Notes under the pieces: generated by a model
The model's database searches: none
What the model was told of the DNA's origin: nothing
The model's input: the letters and a program-made list of their open reading frames with translations, nothing else
Shown: positions 19,897-29,041 of the stretch, piece after piece
Layout of the letters: every line of letters begins with the position of its first letter
How positions within the stretch are numbered: position 1 is the first letter of the stretch
Origin: Blattabacterium cuenoti BPAA
GTDB taxonomy: Bacteria > Bacteroidota > Bacteroidia > Flavobacteriales > Blattabacteriaceae
Length of the DNA stretch: 64,000 bases
NCBI RefSeq assembly: GCF_000348805.1
Contig: NC_020510.1
Location: 1-64,000 of the forward strand
Direction of reading: 5' to 3'
Position numbers and translations under genes: made by a program

Positions 19897-21585
19897 GTGA
19901 AATATGGATTTTTAATTTTTATTATTTTTTTATTATTGTCATTAAACAGAACATTTTCTATTTCTAATAAAGAAAAAAAAACTATACAAATCATTCATGC
20001 AGATTTGATTCAAAATAATGAGAATCAAAATTTTGTTTTGACAGGAGATATTCATTTAAAATATGATAAGTATCATCTTTTTTGTGATAAGGTTATATAT
20101 GATAAAAAAAATCATAAATTTTATGGATATGGAAATGTAAGATTAGCATCAGGAAAAAATAAAATAATATCTCAGAATATAGTAGGAAATTTTTTTGATT
20201 TTCAACTATCAGGGAAGGTTGTTCTATATCAAGAAAAAACAAAGTTGACAGCGGATACTATTAATTTTAATTTAAAAAAAAAATTACTTCAAGCTATCAA
20301 CAATGTTGTTCTATTTTTTGATAAAGTCCAATTAATAACTAATATGTTGGAATATAATTTGATATCAAATCAAATTTTTTATAAAAAAAAAAGCATTCTC
20401 CATTATGGAAATTATACCATATGTAGTAAAGAAGGTTTTTTTTACATTAATAAAAAAAAAATAGAGTTAAAACATGAAATAAAATTGATTGGAAAAAATT
20501 ATACTGTATATGCCAATACGTTAGTATATCTCTTTAAACAAGATCAAATCCATTTTCATGATCCCGCTATCATAGTACAAAATACAAATTTTGATAATTT
20601 CATTTATACTAAAAAAGCACTGTTTTCATTTCGAAAAAAAACATTTTTATTTAAAAATTATGTAAGCATTCATTATAATGGTAAAATTGTAAGAGGAGAA
20701 TATTTATTTTTTGATCAAAATAAAAAATGTGGATTTATGAGAAATATTTTTTTAGAAAATACAAAACAAAAATATTTTTTTATAAGTAGTGGATATGGAA
20801 AGTTTGATCTTCATTCTGGTTTTTTAATCTTAAAACAAGATCCAAAAATTATAAAAACATCAAAAAATAACTCGGTTTTTATTCACTCAAATATCTTGAA
20901 AATAAATCTAAAAAAAAATGATACATATTCCATTCAAGCTTTTTCTATTAAAAGCTTTTTTTTGAATAGAACTGAAAACATTCAAGGAACATGTAATTTT
21001 TTCCATTATGAATCTTCAAATGGTGATATGAAATTTGATGGAAATCCAATATTATGGTTTCATAATCAAAAAATAACTGGAAAAACAATATATATTCAAA
21101 ATGATGAAGAAAATGATTCTATAATCAAGAATATAAAAATTATAAAAAATGCTTCTTACATAGAAAAAATAAATTCTGAAGAATTTAATCAGATAGAAGG
21201 AGATATCATCACTGGATTTTTTAATAAAGAAAATTCTTTAGAAAAAGTGATAATTCAAGGAAATATTAATAGCATTTTTTTTCTTTATCCTCTTAATAAA
21301 GAAAAAAAAATAATTAATAAATCATCTTGTGAAATTTTATCAATTTACTTGGATAAATCAAAAAAAATCAGAAAAATCTATTGCGAAAAAAAAGCACGTT
21401 CAGAGTTGATTCCGATTGATCAAAAAACACCTAAAAAATTTCTTTATCTATCCAAATTTGATTGGAAAGAAAAAGATAAACCAAAAAACAATCAAAAACT
21501 TCTTATCCATAAAGAAATAGAAAAGTATAAAGAAGAAAGTTTGTTAGAAAAAAAAACAATCGAAAATATGGTAAAAAATAAATAG
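19897..21585 (+). CDS. OstA/LptA-like periplasmic LPS transport protein
   Basis: Probable periplasmic bridge component for lipopolysaccharide transport. The 562-residue protein has a signal peptide (about 1-22) and successive OstA-like beta-jellyroll segments (GDIHLKYDKYHLFCDKVIYD, about 48-67, and similar repeats). The C-terminal tail is highly charged. The start is GTG 19897. Several in-frame A10 runs occur (20274-20283, 20393-20402, 20452-20461), each a possible slippage site. The downstream aminotransferase follows after 13 bp. Confidence 0.8.
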   Translation: MKYGFLIFIIFLLLSLNRTFSISNKEKKTIQIIHADLIQNNENQNFVLTGDIHLKYDKYHLFCDKVIYDKKNHKFYGYGNVRLASGKNKIISQNIVGNFFDFQLSGKVVLYQEKTKLTADTINFNLKKKLLQAINNVVLFFDKVQLITNMLEYNLISNQIFYKKKSILHYGNYTICSKEGFFYINKKKIELKHEIKLIGKNYTVYANTLVYLFKQDQIHFHDPAIIVQNTNFDNFIYTKKALFSFRKKTFLFKNYVSIHYNGKIVRGEYLFFDQNKKCGFMRNIFLENTKQKYFFISSGYGKFDLHSGFLILKQDPKIIKTSKNNSVFIHSNILKINLKKNDTYSIQAFSIKSFFLNRTENIQGTCNFFHYESSNGDMKFDGNPILWFHNQKITGKTIYIQNDEENDSIIKNIKIIKNASYIEKINSEEFNQIEGDIITGFFNKENSLEKVIIQGNINSIFFLYPLNKEKKIINKSSCEILSIYLDKSKKIRKIYCEKKARSELIPIDQKTPKKFLYLSKFDWKEKDKPKNNQKLLIHKEIEKYKEESLLEKKTIENMVKNK

Positions 21586-21598
21586 AAAAAAAGTTTTT

Positions 21599-22792
21599 AT
21601 GAAAAAAAAAAAATTAGAAAAAGATTTTTTTCAATATCAAACTCAAATCAATCCGTATCCTATGAATATTATGGTAAATTATGCTGAAGGAAGTTATATT
21701 TATGGAACAGATGGAAAAAAATATTTAGATTTTGTAGCAGGTGTTTCCGTAAATGTATTAGGACATGGAAATCCAAAAATTAAAGAAGCTATAAAAAAAC
21801 AAGTAGATCAATACTTGCATACTATGGTATATGGAGAATTCATACACAATCCTTGTGTAAGTTTATGTAAAAAAATATCAGAAAATATTCCACATCCACT
21901 TACTACCACTTATTTAGTAAATTCTGGAACAGAAGCAGTAGAAGGTGCTTTAAAATTAGCTAAGTGTTATACGAAAAGGGAAGAAATTATTTCTTGTAAA
22001 TGGTCTTATCATGGAAGTACACATGGTTCTATGAGTGTTATGGGATATGAGGATTATAAAAGGTCTTTTAGACCTCTGTTACCTTTAGTAAAATTTATTA
22101 CATTTAATCATGTCGAAGAATTAATGGATTCTATTACAGAAAAAACTGCTTGTGTAATTTTAGAAACTATTCAATGTTCTTCTGGAATTATATTACCTAA
22201 TAATTCTTTTTTAAAAGAAGTAAGAAAACAGTGCTATAAAAAAAAAGCATTGATGATACTTGACGAAATCCAAACCGGATTTGGAAGAACAGGAAAACTT
22301 TTTGCATTTGAACATTATGAAATCGTCCCTGATATTTTAATAATAGGAAAAGGAATGGGAGGTGGAATGCCTATCAGTGGATTTGTCTCATCCAAAAAAA
22401 TTATGAAAACTTTTAGGAATATTGTTCCTTTAGGACATTTAACTACTTTTGGAGGAAATGCCGTTTCTGCTTCTGCTTCTTTAGCTACTTTGAATCAACT
22501 TCTCAATTCAGATATCATAGAACAAGTGTCAGTGAAAGAAAAATGGATTCGGGAATATTTGGTTCATAATGAAATCAAAAACATTCATGGAAAAGGTCTT
22601 TTTCTTTCTTTAGAATTAAAAAATAAAGAGAAGGTAGAAAAAGTTTTAAAAACTTGTATAAAAAAAGGATTAATATTATTTCGTTTTTTATTTCATAACA
22701 ATTACATACGTATATCTCCCCCATTAACTATCACAAAAGAAGAAATTCAAAAAGGATGTTCTATTATTATTGAAAGTTTAAATAAACTTTAA
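21599..22792 (+). CDS. class III PLP aminotransferase (acetylornithine/ornithine-type)
   Basis: Fold-type I, class III aminotransferase of 397 residues. The PLP-phosphate region NSGTEAVEGALKLA (about 108-121), the Asp that contacts the pyridine nitrogen in LDEIQTGFGRTGK, and the Schiff-base Lys in IIGKGMGGGMPISG are all visible. Closest types are acetylornithine, ornithine or 4-aminobutyrate aminotransferases. The substrate cannot be fixed from sequence alone, and a role as ArgD is possible. It lies between the OstA-like gene and truA, not in an arginine cluster. Confidence 0.87.
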   Translation: MKKKKLEKDFFQYQTQINPYPMNIMVNYAEGSYIYGTDGKKYLDFVAGVSVNVLGHGNPKIKEAIKKQVDQYLHTMVYGEFIHNPCVSLCKKISENIPHPLTTTYLVNSGTEAVEGALKLAKCYTKREEIISCKWSYHGSTHGSMSVMGYEDYKRSFRPLLPLVKFITFNHVEELMDSITEKTACVILETIQCSSGIILPNNSFLKEVRKQCYKKKALMILDEIQTGFGRTGKLFAFEHYEIVPDILIIGKGMGGGMPISGFVSSKKIMKTFRNIVPLGHLTTFGGNAVSASASLATLNQLLNSDIIEQVSVKEKWIREYLVHNEIKNIHGKGLFLSLELKNKEKVEKVLKTCIKKGLILFRFLFHNNYIRISPPLTITKEEIQKGCSIIIESLNKL

Positions 22793-22805
22793 AAAAGTAA
22801 TAAAA

Positions 22806-23561
22806 TTGAGATTTTTTATTGAATTGGCTTATAATGGAAAACATTTTTTTGGATGGCAAACTCAAAAAAAAGTAAGTACGGTAGAAGAAAAATTAGAATA
22901 TTGTTTATCAAAACTATTAAAAACATCTATAAATATTGTAGGTGCTAGTAGAACGGATAAAGGAGTACATGCTAAACAAATGTTTGCTCATTTTGATTTC
23001 GAAAAAGAAATCAAAAATAATCTCGTAAATAGATTAAATGTTTTTCTACCTGAATCTATTAAAGTATTCAATATTTTTCCAGTAAAAGAAAATATTCATG
23101 CAAGATTTGATGCTGTAAAACGAACATATAAATATTATTTAACGCAAGAAAAAAATCCATTTAATCAAGATTTTTCTTGGTACTGTTTTTATCATCCATT
23201 AAATATTCAAAAAATGAATATAGCCTCAAAAAAACTTATGGAATATAAGGATTTTAGTTCCTTTTGCAAGAAAAAAACTAATAAAAATGAAAAGGAAAAC
23301 AATGTATGTAAAATTTATCACGCAGATTGGTCTTCTGAAAATAAAAATGTTTTATGTTTTACTATTGAAGCTAATCGATTTTTAAGATCTATGGTTAGGT
23401 CTATTATAGGTACACTTATTGATGTGGGAAGAAACAAAATTAGTATCAATGAATTTATAAAAATTATAGAATTGAAAAATTCTAATTTTTGCAAAATTAT
23501 AGTTCCTGCATGTGGGTTATTTCTGACTCAAATTCTCTATCCGGAAGAGATTTTTTTATGA
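22806..23561 (+). CDS. truA: tRNA pseudouridine(38-40) synthase
   Basis: Modifies uridines 38-40 in the tRNA anticodon stem. The 251-residue protein carries the catalytic Asp in GASRTDKGVHA (about 46-56) and the C-terminal FLRSMVRSIIGTLIDVG segment. The start is TTG 22806-22808. Its stop overlaps the ATG of the next ABC exporter (ATGA at 23558-23561), implying translational coupling. Confidence 0.95.
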   Translation: MRFFIELAYNGKHFFGWQTQKKVSTVEEKLEYCLSKLLKTSINIVGASRTDKGVHAKQMFAHFDFEKEIKNNLVNRLNVFLPESIKVFNIFPVKENIHARFDAVKRTYKYYLTQEKNPFNQDFSWYCFYHPLNIQKMNIASKKLMEYKDFSSFCKKKTNKNEKENNVCKIYHADWSSENKNVLCFTIEANRFLRSMVRSIIGTLIDVGRNKISINEFIKIIELKNSNFCKIIVPACGLFLTQILYPEEIFL

Positions 23562-25327
23562 ATAATAAAAATTTGAATCAAACAAAATCTTCCTTAAAAC
23601 AGTTGATTCTAATTTCTTTAAATTATAGACTTACATTAATATCAACAATTATTATTTCTATATTAATTTCCTTCATTTCTGCTTATCGTCCTAAATTAAT
23701 ACAAAAAGCTATAGATATTCATATTCTTTATAGAGATTTTTTAGGCCTGAAAAATATACTGATATTAATAATTATGCTTCTTTTTTTAGAAAGTATATTT
23801 CATTTTATTTTATTATATCTATCTAATGTATTGGCTCAAAATGTCATTAAAAAAATTAGAATTCTTTTATTTGAAAAATTATTACACTTTAAAAATTCTT
23901 TTTTTAATAGAACTCCAATAGGGAAATTGGTGTCTTATTCTGTATCAGACATAGAAACTATAGCCGTAATATTTAATGATGGAATTCTACTTGTTGCTGG
24001 AGATGTTTTAAGAATTATTATGATTATTATTATGATGTATACAGTTCATCAAAAATTATCTTTTATAGTTTTTTTCACTATTCCTTTTATGTATATCATT
24101 ACTCGTTTTTTCCAAAAAACGTTAAAAAAAACGTTTCAAGAAGAACGCATTCAAACTTCACGTTTGAATAGTTTTTTACAAGAAAATATTGTAGGAATGT
24201 CTATTATTCAACTTTTTCATAAAGAAAAAGAGGAATACTTGAAATTTGAATCTATTAATCGTAAATTAATGAATGCTCATTTTAAAACCATTTTTTATTT
24301 TTCTATTTTTTTTCCTATAGTAGAAATAATTTCTGGAATTACAATAAGTATTATCATATTTTACGGAGGTTTTCATGCTATTGAAAAAATAGGAAATGTA
24401 AAACCAGGACAAATTATTGCGTTTATTTTTTTTATTTATCTTCTTTTCCGTCCTATGCGACAAATAGCTGATAGATTCAATATCATACAAAGAGGAATAG
24501 CTGGAATAGAACGTATATTCTCTATATTAAATTCTAAAGAATTTATTCCTCCTAATAGAGGGAATTTACGTTTTGAAAAATTAAAGGGACATATTGTATT
24601 TAATAATGTTCATTTTTCTTATATAGATAATGAAATGGTATTAAATGGAATTTCTTTTGAAATTCAACCAGGGGAAAAAGTTGCTATAGTAGGAGCTACA
24701 GGGTCTGGAAAATCTACGATTACTTATTTAATTTCTAGATTTTATGATATAAAAAAAGGTAATATTTGGATCGATGGATCTTCTATTCAAGATATAGAGT
24801 TAAAAAATTTAAGATCCCATATTAGAGTAGTTACACAAGATACTTTTTTGTTTAATGATTCAATCATTAATAATGTTACTTTAGGAGATCCGTCTATTAG
24901 TATTGGGAAAATAGAAGACATGGCAAAAAAAATAGGAATCCATAATTTTATTACATCTTTGCCTAATGGATATAAATCCATAGTAAAAGAAAAAGGAAAT
25001 TTACTCTCTATTGGGGAAAAACAATTGATTTCTTTTTTAAGAGTTCAAATGCATCCTTATTCCGTACTAATATTAGATGAAGCTACTGCATCATTAAATA
25101 AAGAATTAGAGAAAATGATTTATCAAACTACGGATCTTTTAACGAAAGATAAAACTTCTATTATTATTACTCACCGTATTTCTACATTAGAAAATTCTGA
25201 TAAAATATTAGTTATAGATAAAGGATCTATTGTAGAAGAAGGGACTCATCAAAAATTAATTCAATTGAATGGATATTATGCTGGATTATATAAAGAATCT
25301 TTTGAGAAAAAACAATCTAACAATTAA
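23558..25327 (+). CDS. MsbA-like ABC exporter (fused membrane and ATPase domains)
   Basis: Half-transporter of 589 residues: six membrane helices (about 15-310), then an ATPase domain with Walker A GATGSGKST, Q-loop VTQDTFLF, Walker B VLILDEATAS and switch His in ITHRIST. The open frame extends upstream inside truA, but the ATG at 23558 gives a normal N-terminus. The signature motif reads LSIGEKQL instead of LSGGQ, and the D-loop is SLN rather than SxD, so ATPase properties may be altered. The substrate is unknown; lipid A or phospholipid flipping is a family-based guess. Its last 11 bp overlap the convergent surA-like gene. Confidence 0.9.
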   Translation: MNNKNLNQTKSSLKQLILISLNYRLTLISTIIISILISFISAYRPKLIQKAIDIHILYRDFLGLKNILILIIMLLFLESIFHFILLYLSNVLAQNVIKKIRILLFEKLLHFKNSFFNRTPIGKLVSYSVSDIETIAVIFNDGILLVAGDVLRIIMIIIMMYTVHQKLSFIVFFTIPFMYIITRFFQKTLKKTFQEERIQTSRLNSFLQENIVGMSIIQLFHKEKEEYLKFESINRKLMNAHFKTIFYFSIFFPIVEIISGITISIIIFYGGFHAIEKIGNVKPGQIIAFIFFIYLLFRPMRQIADRFNIIQRGIAGIERIFSILNSKEFIPPNRGNLRFEKLKGHIVFNNVHFSYIDNEMVLNGISFEIQPGEKVAIVGATGSGKSTITYLISRFYDIKKGNIWIDGSSIQDIELKNLRSHIRVVTQDTFLFNDSIINNVTLGDPSISIGKIEDMAKKIGIHNFITSLPNGYKSIVKEKGNLLSIGEKQLISFLRVQMHPYSVLILDEATASLNKELEKMIYQTTDLLTKDKTSIIITHRISTLENSDKILVIDKGSIVEEGTHQKLIQLNGYYAGLYKESFEKKQSNN

Positions 25328-26588
25328 TTTTTACGTAATAAGTATTTTTTAAAATTTCCTTTGCCCAATTTTTTATTTTTTCTTGTTTTTTGATATTTTT
25401 TACAAAATTTTTTAAAAGATTGTAATTTTCTTCAAAGGAAAGGGGTTTAGATGGTATTTCATCCAATAATTTTATGATAACAAAGGCCTCTTTTCCATTT
25501 ATAATTTCCTTATTAGGATTAGTGATTTCTCCTTTTTTTAAAAAAAAGAATGCTTTTTTCGTACTTTTAGAAAGTTGGGGTTCCTCCATCCAAATTGGAT
25601 TTTGTATTATTACATCAACAACTTTATTTTGATTTAGTAAACTTTGGACTTTATTATCTAAATTAATTTTTTGATGAATCATCCGTTTTCTAAAGAATTC
25701 TGAAAATAGTTTTGTTTTGTATAATTCTTTTTTTGAAAATTTAGGTTTGACTAAAATATGTCTAAAATCAATCTCATCTTTTCTTTTTTTTTCCAATTTG
25801 ATAATATGAAACCCTAAATCTGTTTCAAACGGTTTAGATATTTCTCCTTCTTTTAAAGAAAGAACTAAATCTACAAATTCCTGTGAAAGATTATGGATTT
25901 TCATACCCTGAACAAGCCCCCCTTTCAATGCTGAAGAATTATCTTCAGAAAATAAAATAGCTTTAGTGGAAAAATCAGTATCAGAATGGATTTCTTTTTT
26001 GATTTGATTTAAAAAATCAATTATTTTTTGTTTGCTGATCTTGCTTAATTTAGGATAGAATATAATATAAGAAATACATATCTTCTTTGGAATAGAAGGG
26101 ATCTGATTCTGTTTTTGAGTCAAAAAATTTATGACTTCTCTTGGAGAAACTTCCACATCATCCGTTATCTTATCGTAGAATTTTTCTATATATTTTTGGT
26201 TTTTAATTTCTTCCGTCAAGTTTTTCAAGAATTCTTTATTTTGAAATTGCATTAAAAATTCTTCCTGGTTTATATATTTTTTTTTCATTTCTAATAGAAA
26301 TTCTTGAATTCTCAATTTTAATTCTTGATCACTGATTTTTATACTTTTATCTTTCTTTGCATAAGAAAGCATTAATTTTTGAATGAGAAGATTATTTAAA
26401 AAATCAGTGTCGCAAAACGATTTTTCTTCATTACGATTTCTAATCTCAGAATCTAAAATGATATCATTTCCTATCACTACAGAAATCCCACTTAGTTTTT
26501 CTAAACCGGAAGAATATGAAAAACAGTTGTGAAAAACACAGAATAAAAAAAGTATAATAAAAAAAAATTTCCTATTTAAATTATCCAT
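25317..26588 (-). CDS. SurA-like periplasmic peptidyl-prolyl isomerase/chaperone
   Basis: Predicted periplasmic chaperone for outer-membrane proteins. The 423-residue protein has a signal peptide (about 1-24), a SurA N-terminal helical domain (about 30-145) and a first parvulin domain (about 165-275) containing GGLVQGMKI and FETDLGFHIIKLEKK. A second, poorly conserved parvulin-like region starts at FRHILVKP. The second domain lacks the usual glycine-rich core and may be non-catalytic. It is divergent from lptB with 57 bp between. Confidence 0.87.
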   Translation of the reverse strand: MDNLNRKFFFIILFLFCVFHNCFSYSSGLEKLSGISVVIGNDIILDSEIRNRNEEKSFCDTDFLNNLLIQKLMLSYAKKDKSIKISDQELKLRIQEFLLEMKKKYINQEEFLMQFQNKEFLKNLTEEIKNQKYIEKFYDKITDDVEVSPREVINFLTQKQNQIPSIPKKICISYIIFYPKLSKISKQKIIDFLNQIKKEIHSDTDFSTKAILFSEDNSSALKGGLVQGMKIHNLSQEFVDLVLSLKEGEISKPFETDLGFHIIKLEKKRKDEIDFRHILVKPKFSKKELYKTKLFSEFFRKRMIHQKINLDNKVQSLLNQNKVVDVIIQNPIWMEEPQLSKSTKKAFFFLKKGEITNPNKEIINGKEAFVIIKLLDEIPSKPLSFEENYNLLKNFVKNIKKQEKIKNWAKEILKNTYYVKINC

Positions 26589-26645
26589 ACGAAATACAAA
26601 TATTCATATTTTATTTAATAAAAAAAAATTTTTAAATTTTTTATT

Positions 26646-27383
26646 ATGACTTTGAAAGCTAGTAATATATACAAAAAATATAGAAATAAATATGTTGTAA
26701 ACAATGTATCAATTCAATTGAATAAAGGAGAAATAGTTGGATTAATAGGTCCTAATGGTGCAGGAAAAACAACTTCCTTTTATATGATTGTAGGATTAAT
26801 TAAACCTGATAGAGGAAAAATAGTCCTTCTTAATCAAGATATTACATTTTATCCAATGCATCATCGCACTAAAATAGGAATTGGATATCTAGCTCAAGAA
26901 CCATCTATATTTAGAAAATTATCTGTAGAAGATAACATTTTGTGCATATTAGAAATGCAAAATATATCGAATCAAGAAAAAAAAAGAATAACAGAAAAAC
27001 TGATTAAAGAATTAGGATTGCAAAAAATCCGGAATCATCGGGGAGATCTGATTTCTGGAGGAGAACGAAGAAGAACCGAAATCGCTAGGTGTTTAGCTAT
27101 AAATCCTAAATTTATTCTTTTAGATGAACCGTTTTCTGGAATTGATCCAATTACTATAGAAGAATTACAGAAAATAATTTTTTTTCTAAAAAAAAAAAAT
27201 ATAGGTATATTAATTACAGATCATAATATACAAGAAATTGTTAACATAGCAGATCGTATTTATTTAATGTTTAATGGAGAAATCATGAAATGTGGATCTA
27301 CTATAGAAATTCTGCAAGATCCTTTAATAAGAAAAATTTATTTAGGAAATAGAATCATAAATTTAAAAAAAAATGAATCATAG
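26646..27383 (+). CDS. lptB: LPS export ABC transporter ATPase LptB
   Basis: Cytoplasmic ATPase that powers lipopolysaccharide extraction by LptFG. The 245-residue protein has Walker A GPNGAGKTT (35-43), the LptB-type signature SGGERRRTEIARCLA (about 136-150), Walker B ILLDEPFSGIDP (about 158) and the switch His in LITDHNI. A run of 12 A residues (27188-27199) encodes the Lys stretch before NIGILI and is a slippage hotspot. The next gene overlaps by 11 bp. LptD- and OstA-like genes in the window fit the same pathway. Confidence 0.95.
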   Translation: MTLKASNIYKKYRNKYVVNNVSIQLNKGEIVGLIGPNGAGKTTSFYMIVGLIKPDRGKIVLLNQDITFYPMHHRTKIGIGYLAQEPSIFRKLSVEDNILCILEMQNISNQEKKRITEKLIKELGLQKIRNHRGDLISGGERRRTEIARCLAINPKFILLDEPFSGIDPITIEELQKIIFFLKKKNIGILITDHNIQEIVNIADRIYLMFNGEIMKCGSTIEILQDPLIRKIYLGNRIINLKKNES

Positions 27384-27999
27384 ATTTGATGGTCCGGAAG
27401 TAGGATTATTTTTAAATGGAGAAAAACCTCCTTTTTTAGAAGGAAAATTTCCTTTTTATGAAAAAATATTTGCCGTAGATGGAGCATTTTATTATCTAAA
27501 TGAACTCGGAATTTCAGTTGATTATATTATTGGTGATTTTGATTCTATTTTAAAAAAGGATATACCTTTAACAACTCCTTTATTAAAAATTGATGATCAA
27601 AGATATACTGATTTTGATAAAGCTTTGAATGTTATTTATAATTTTGGATTTATAAACATAAATGTTTGGGGCGCAAGTGGAATGGAACAAGACCACTTTT
27701 TAGGAAATTTATCTACAGCTCTAAAATATAAAAAAAAATTATCTATTATATTTCATGATCAATATCATTTTTATTTTTTTTCTGATAAAAGAACTTCTTT
27801 TCATCAGAAAAAAAATAAAAAAGTGTCTTTATTTCCATTTCCTATAGTAGAAGGATTATCCACTTATGGACTAAAATATTCTATAAAAAAAGGATTATTA
27901 AAAATAGGAAAAACAATAGGAATCAGAAACGAAACTTATCAACAAAAAATAGAAATAAATTACAAAAAAGGAGAATTATTAATATTTATAGAAAAATAA
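27373..27999 (+). CDS. thiamine pyrophosphokinase
   Basis: Converts thiamine to thiamine diphosphate, the cofactor of SucA and related E1 enzymes. The 208-residue protein has the N-terminal Asp-rich motif AVDGAFYYL, the metal-binding IIGDFDSI (about 56-63) and the DQRYTDFDKAL motif (about 76-86), then a small C-terminal beta domain. It overlaps lptB by 11 bp. Presence of this kinase suggests thiamine may be acquired or salvaged, but the rest of the pathway is not visible here. Confidence 0.92.
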   Translation: MNHRFDGPEVGLFLNGEKPPFLEGKFPFYEKIFAVDGAFYYLNELGISVDYIIGDFDSILKKDIPLTTPLLKIDDQRYTDFDKALNVIYNFGFININVWGASGMEQDHFLGNLSTALKYKKKLSIIFHDQYHFYFFSDKRTSFHQKKNKKVSLFPFPIVEGLSTYGLKYSIKKGLLKIGKTIGIRNETYQQKIEINYKKGELLIFIEK

Positions 28000-28003
28000 A
28001 ATT

Positions 28004-28942
28004 TTAATATGATGTATCAAACTTTTTAAGTTTATTGATCATCATTTTTACATGATTGGCAGATTTTTTCAAAAGATTTTTTTCTTTTTGATTCAATTTC
28101 AGTTCTACGATTTTTTCTACTCCAGATTTCCCTAAAACAACTGGAACTCCTAAATATATATCTTTCAAACCATATTGTCCTTTTAAAAAAACAGAGCATG
28201 GAAAAATCCGTTTAGAATCTTTTAAAATCGTTTCCACTATTTTTACAACAGATGCACTAGGAGCCATCCAAGCCGATGTTCCTAATAAATTTACAATTTG
28301 TTCTCCTCCTTTCTTAGTTTTTTCAATAATTTCGTCATTTTCTTCTTCTGATAAAAATTCTTTGATAGGAATTCCTGATACAGATGTATATCTGTATAAA
28401 GGAACCATTGTATCACCATGTCCTCCTAATAATAAAGATTGTATATCAATAGGAGATATATTGAGTTTTTTAGATAAAAAAAAACGATATCTGGCAGAAT
28501 CTAATATGCCAGCCATACCAATTATACGAGAAGAATCTACCTTTGCTGTCATATAACTTACATATGACATCACATCCAATGGATTAGATACAATAATAAA
28601 TTTAGATTTTGGAGAAAAAAGAATAGATTTTTTAGTTACAGTACGAATGATTTCTGCATTAGTCTTAACAAGATCCTCTCTACTCATTCCAGGTTTTCTA
28701 GGAATTCCACAAGTAATAATAATGATTTCAGAATTTTTTGATTGAAAATAGTCTTTGGTTATTCCAATCACTTTAGTATTTGATTCTATCATAGAAAGCA
28801 TTTGAGATATGTCCAAACTCTTTCCTTCTGAAAGTTTTTCTCTAATGTCTAACAAAACAATTTTTCGGACAAGATTTCTTTGAGCTAGTAAACTAGCACA
28901 AGAAGCCCCTACATTTCCTGCTCCAATAATAGTTACTTTCAT
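28004..28942 (-). CDS. mdh: malate dehydrogenase
   Basis: NAD-dependent oxidation of malate to oxaloacetate in the TCA cycle. The 312-residue protein is of the LDH-like MDH type. It has the Rossmann motif GAGNVGASCASLL (about 7-19), the substrate arginines in GIPRKPGMSREDL and DSARYRF, and the catalytic His in LLGGHGDTMVP. Arg in the substrate-specificity loop points to malate rather than lactate. It is convergent with the thiamine kinase gene, with only 4 bp between. Confidence 0.95.
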   Translation of the reverse strand: MKVTIIGAGNVGASCASLLAQRNLVRKIVLLDIREKLSEGKSLDISQMLSMIESNTKVIGITKDYFQSKNSEIIIITCGIPRKPGMSREDLVKTNAEIIRTVTKKSILFSPKSKFIIVSNPLDVMSYVSYMTAKVDSSRIIGMAGILDSARYRFFLSKKLNISPIDIQSLLLGGHGDTMVPLYRYTSVSGIPIKEFLSEEENDEIIEKTKKGGEQIVNLLGTSAWMAPSASVVKIVETILKDSKRIFPCSVFLKGQYGLKDIYLGVPVVLGKSGVEKIVELKLNQKEKNLLKKSANHVKMMINKLKKFDTSY

Positions 28943-28997
28943 AATATATGGTATGGTGTTGTAATATAATTGTTAATGACTATCTATTTTATTTATC

Positions 28998-29005
28998 TAA
29001 ATTTG
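28998..29005 (+). promoter_or_regulatory. possible Bacteroidetes -7 element upstream of gcvP
   Basis: TAAATTTG matches the Bacteroidetes -7 consensus TAnnTTTG. It lies 36 bp upstream of the ATG at 29042. The nearest upstream TTG (28970-28972) is 25 bp away, a little longer than the usual spacer, so the match is partial. Its position inside the longest possible gcvP reading frame argues that translation starts at 29042. Confidence 0.35.
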
Positions 29006-29041
29006 CAATGTAATATAAAGATAAACACAATTTCTATTTCT

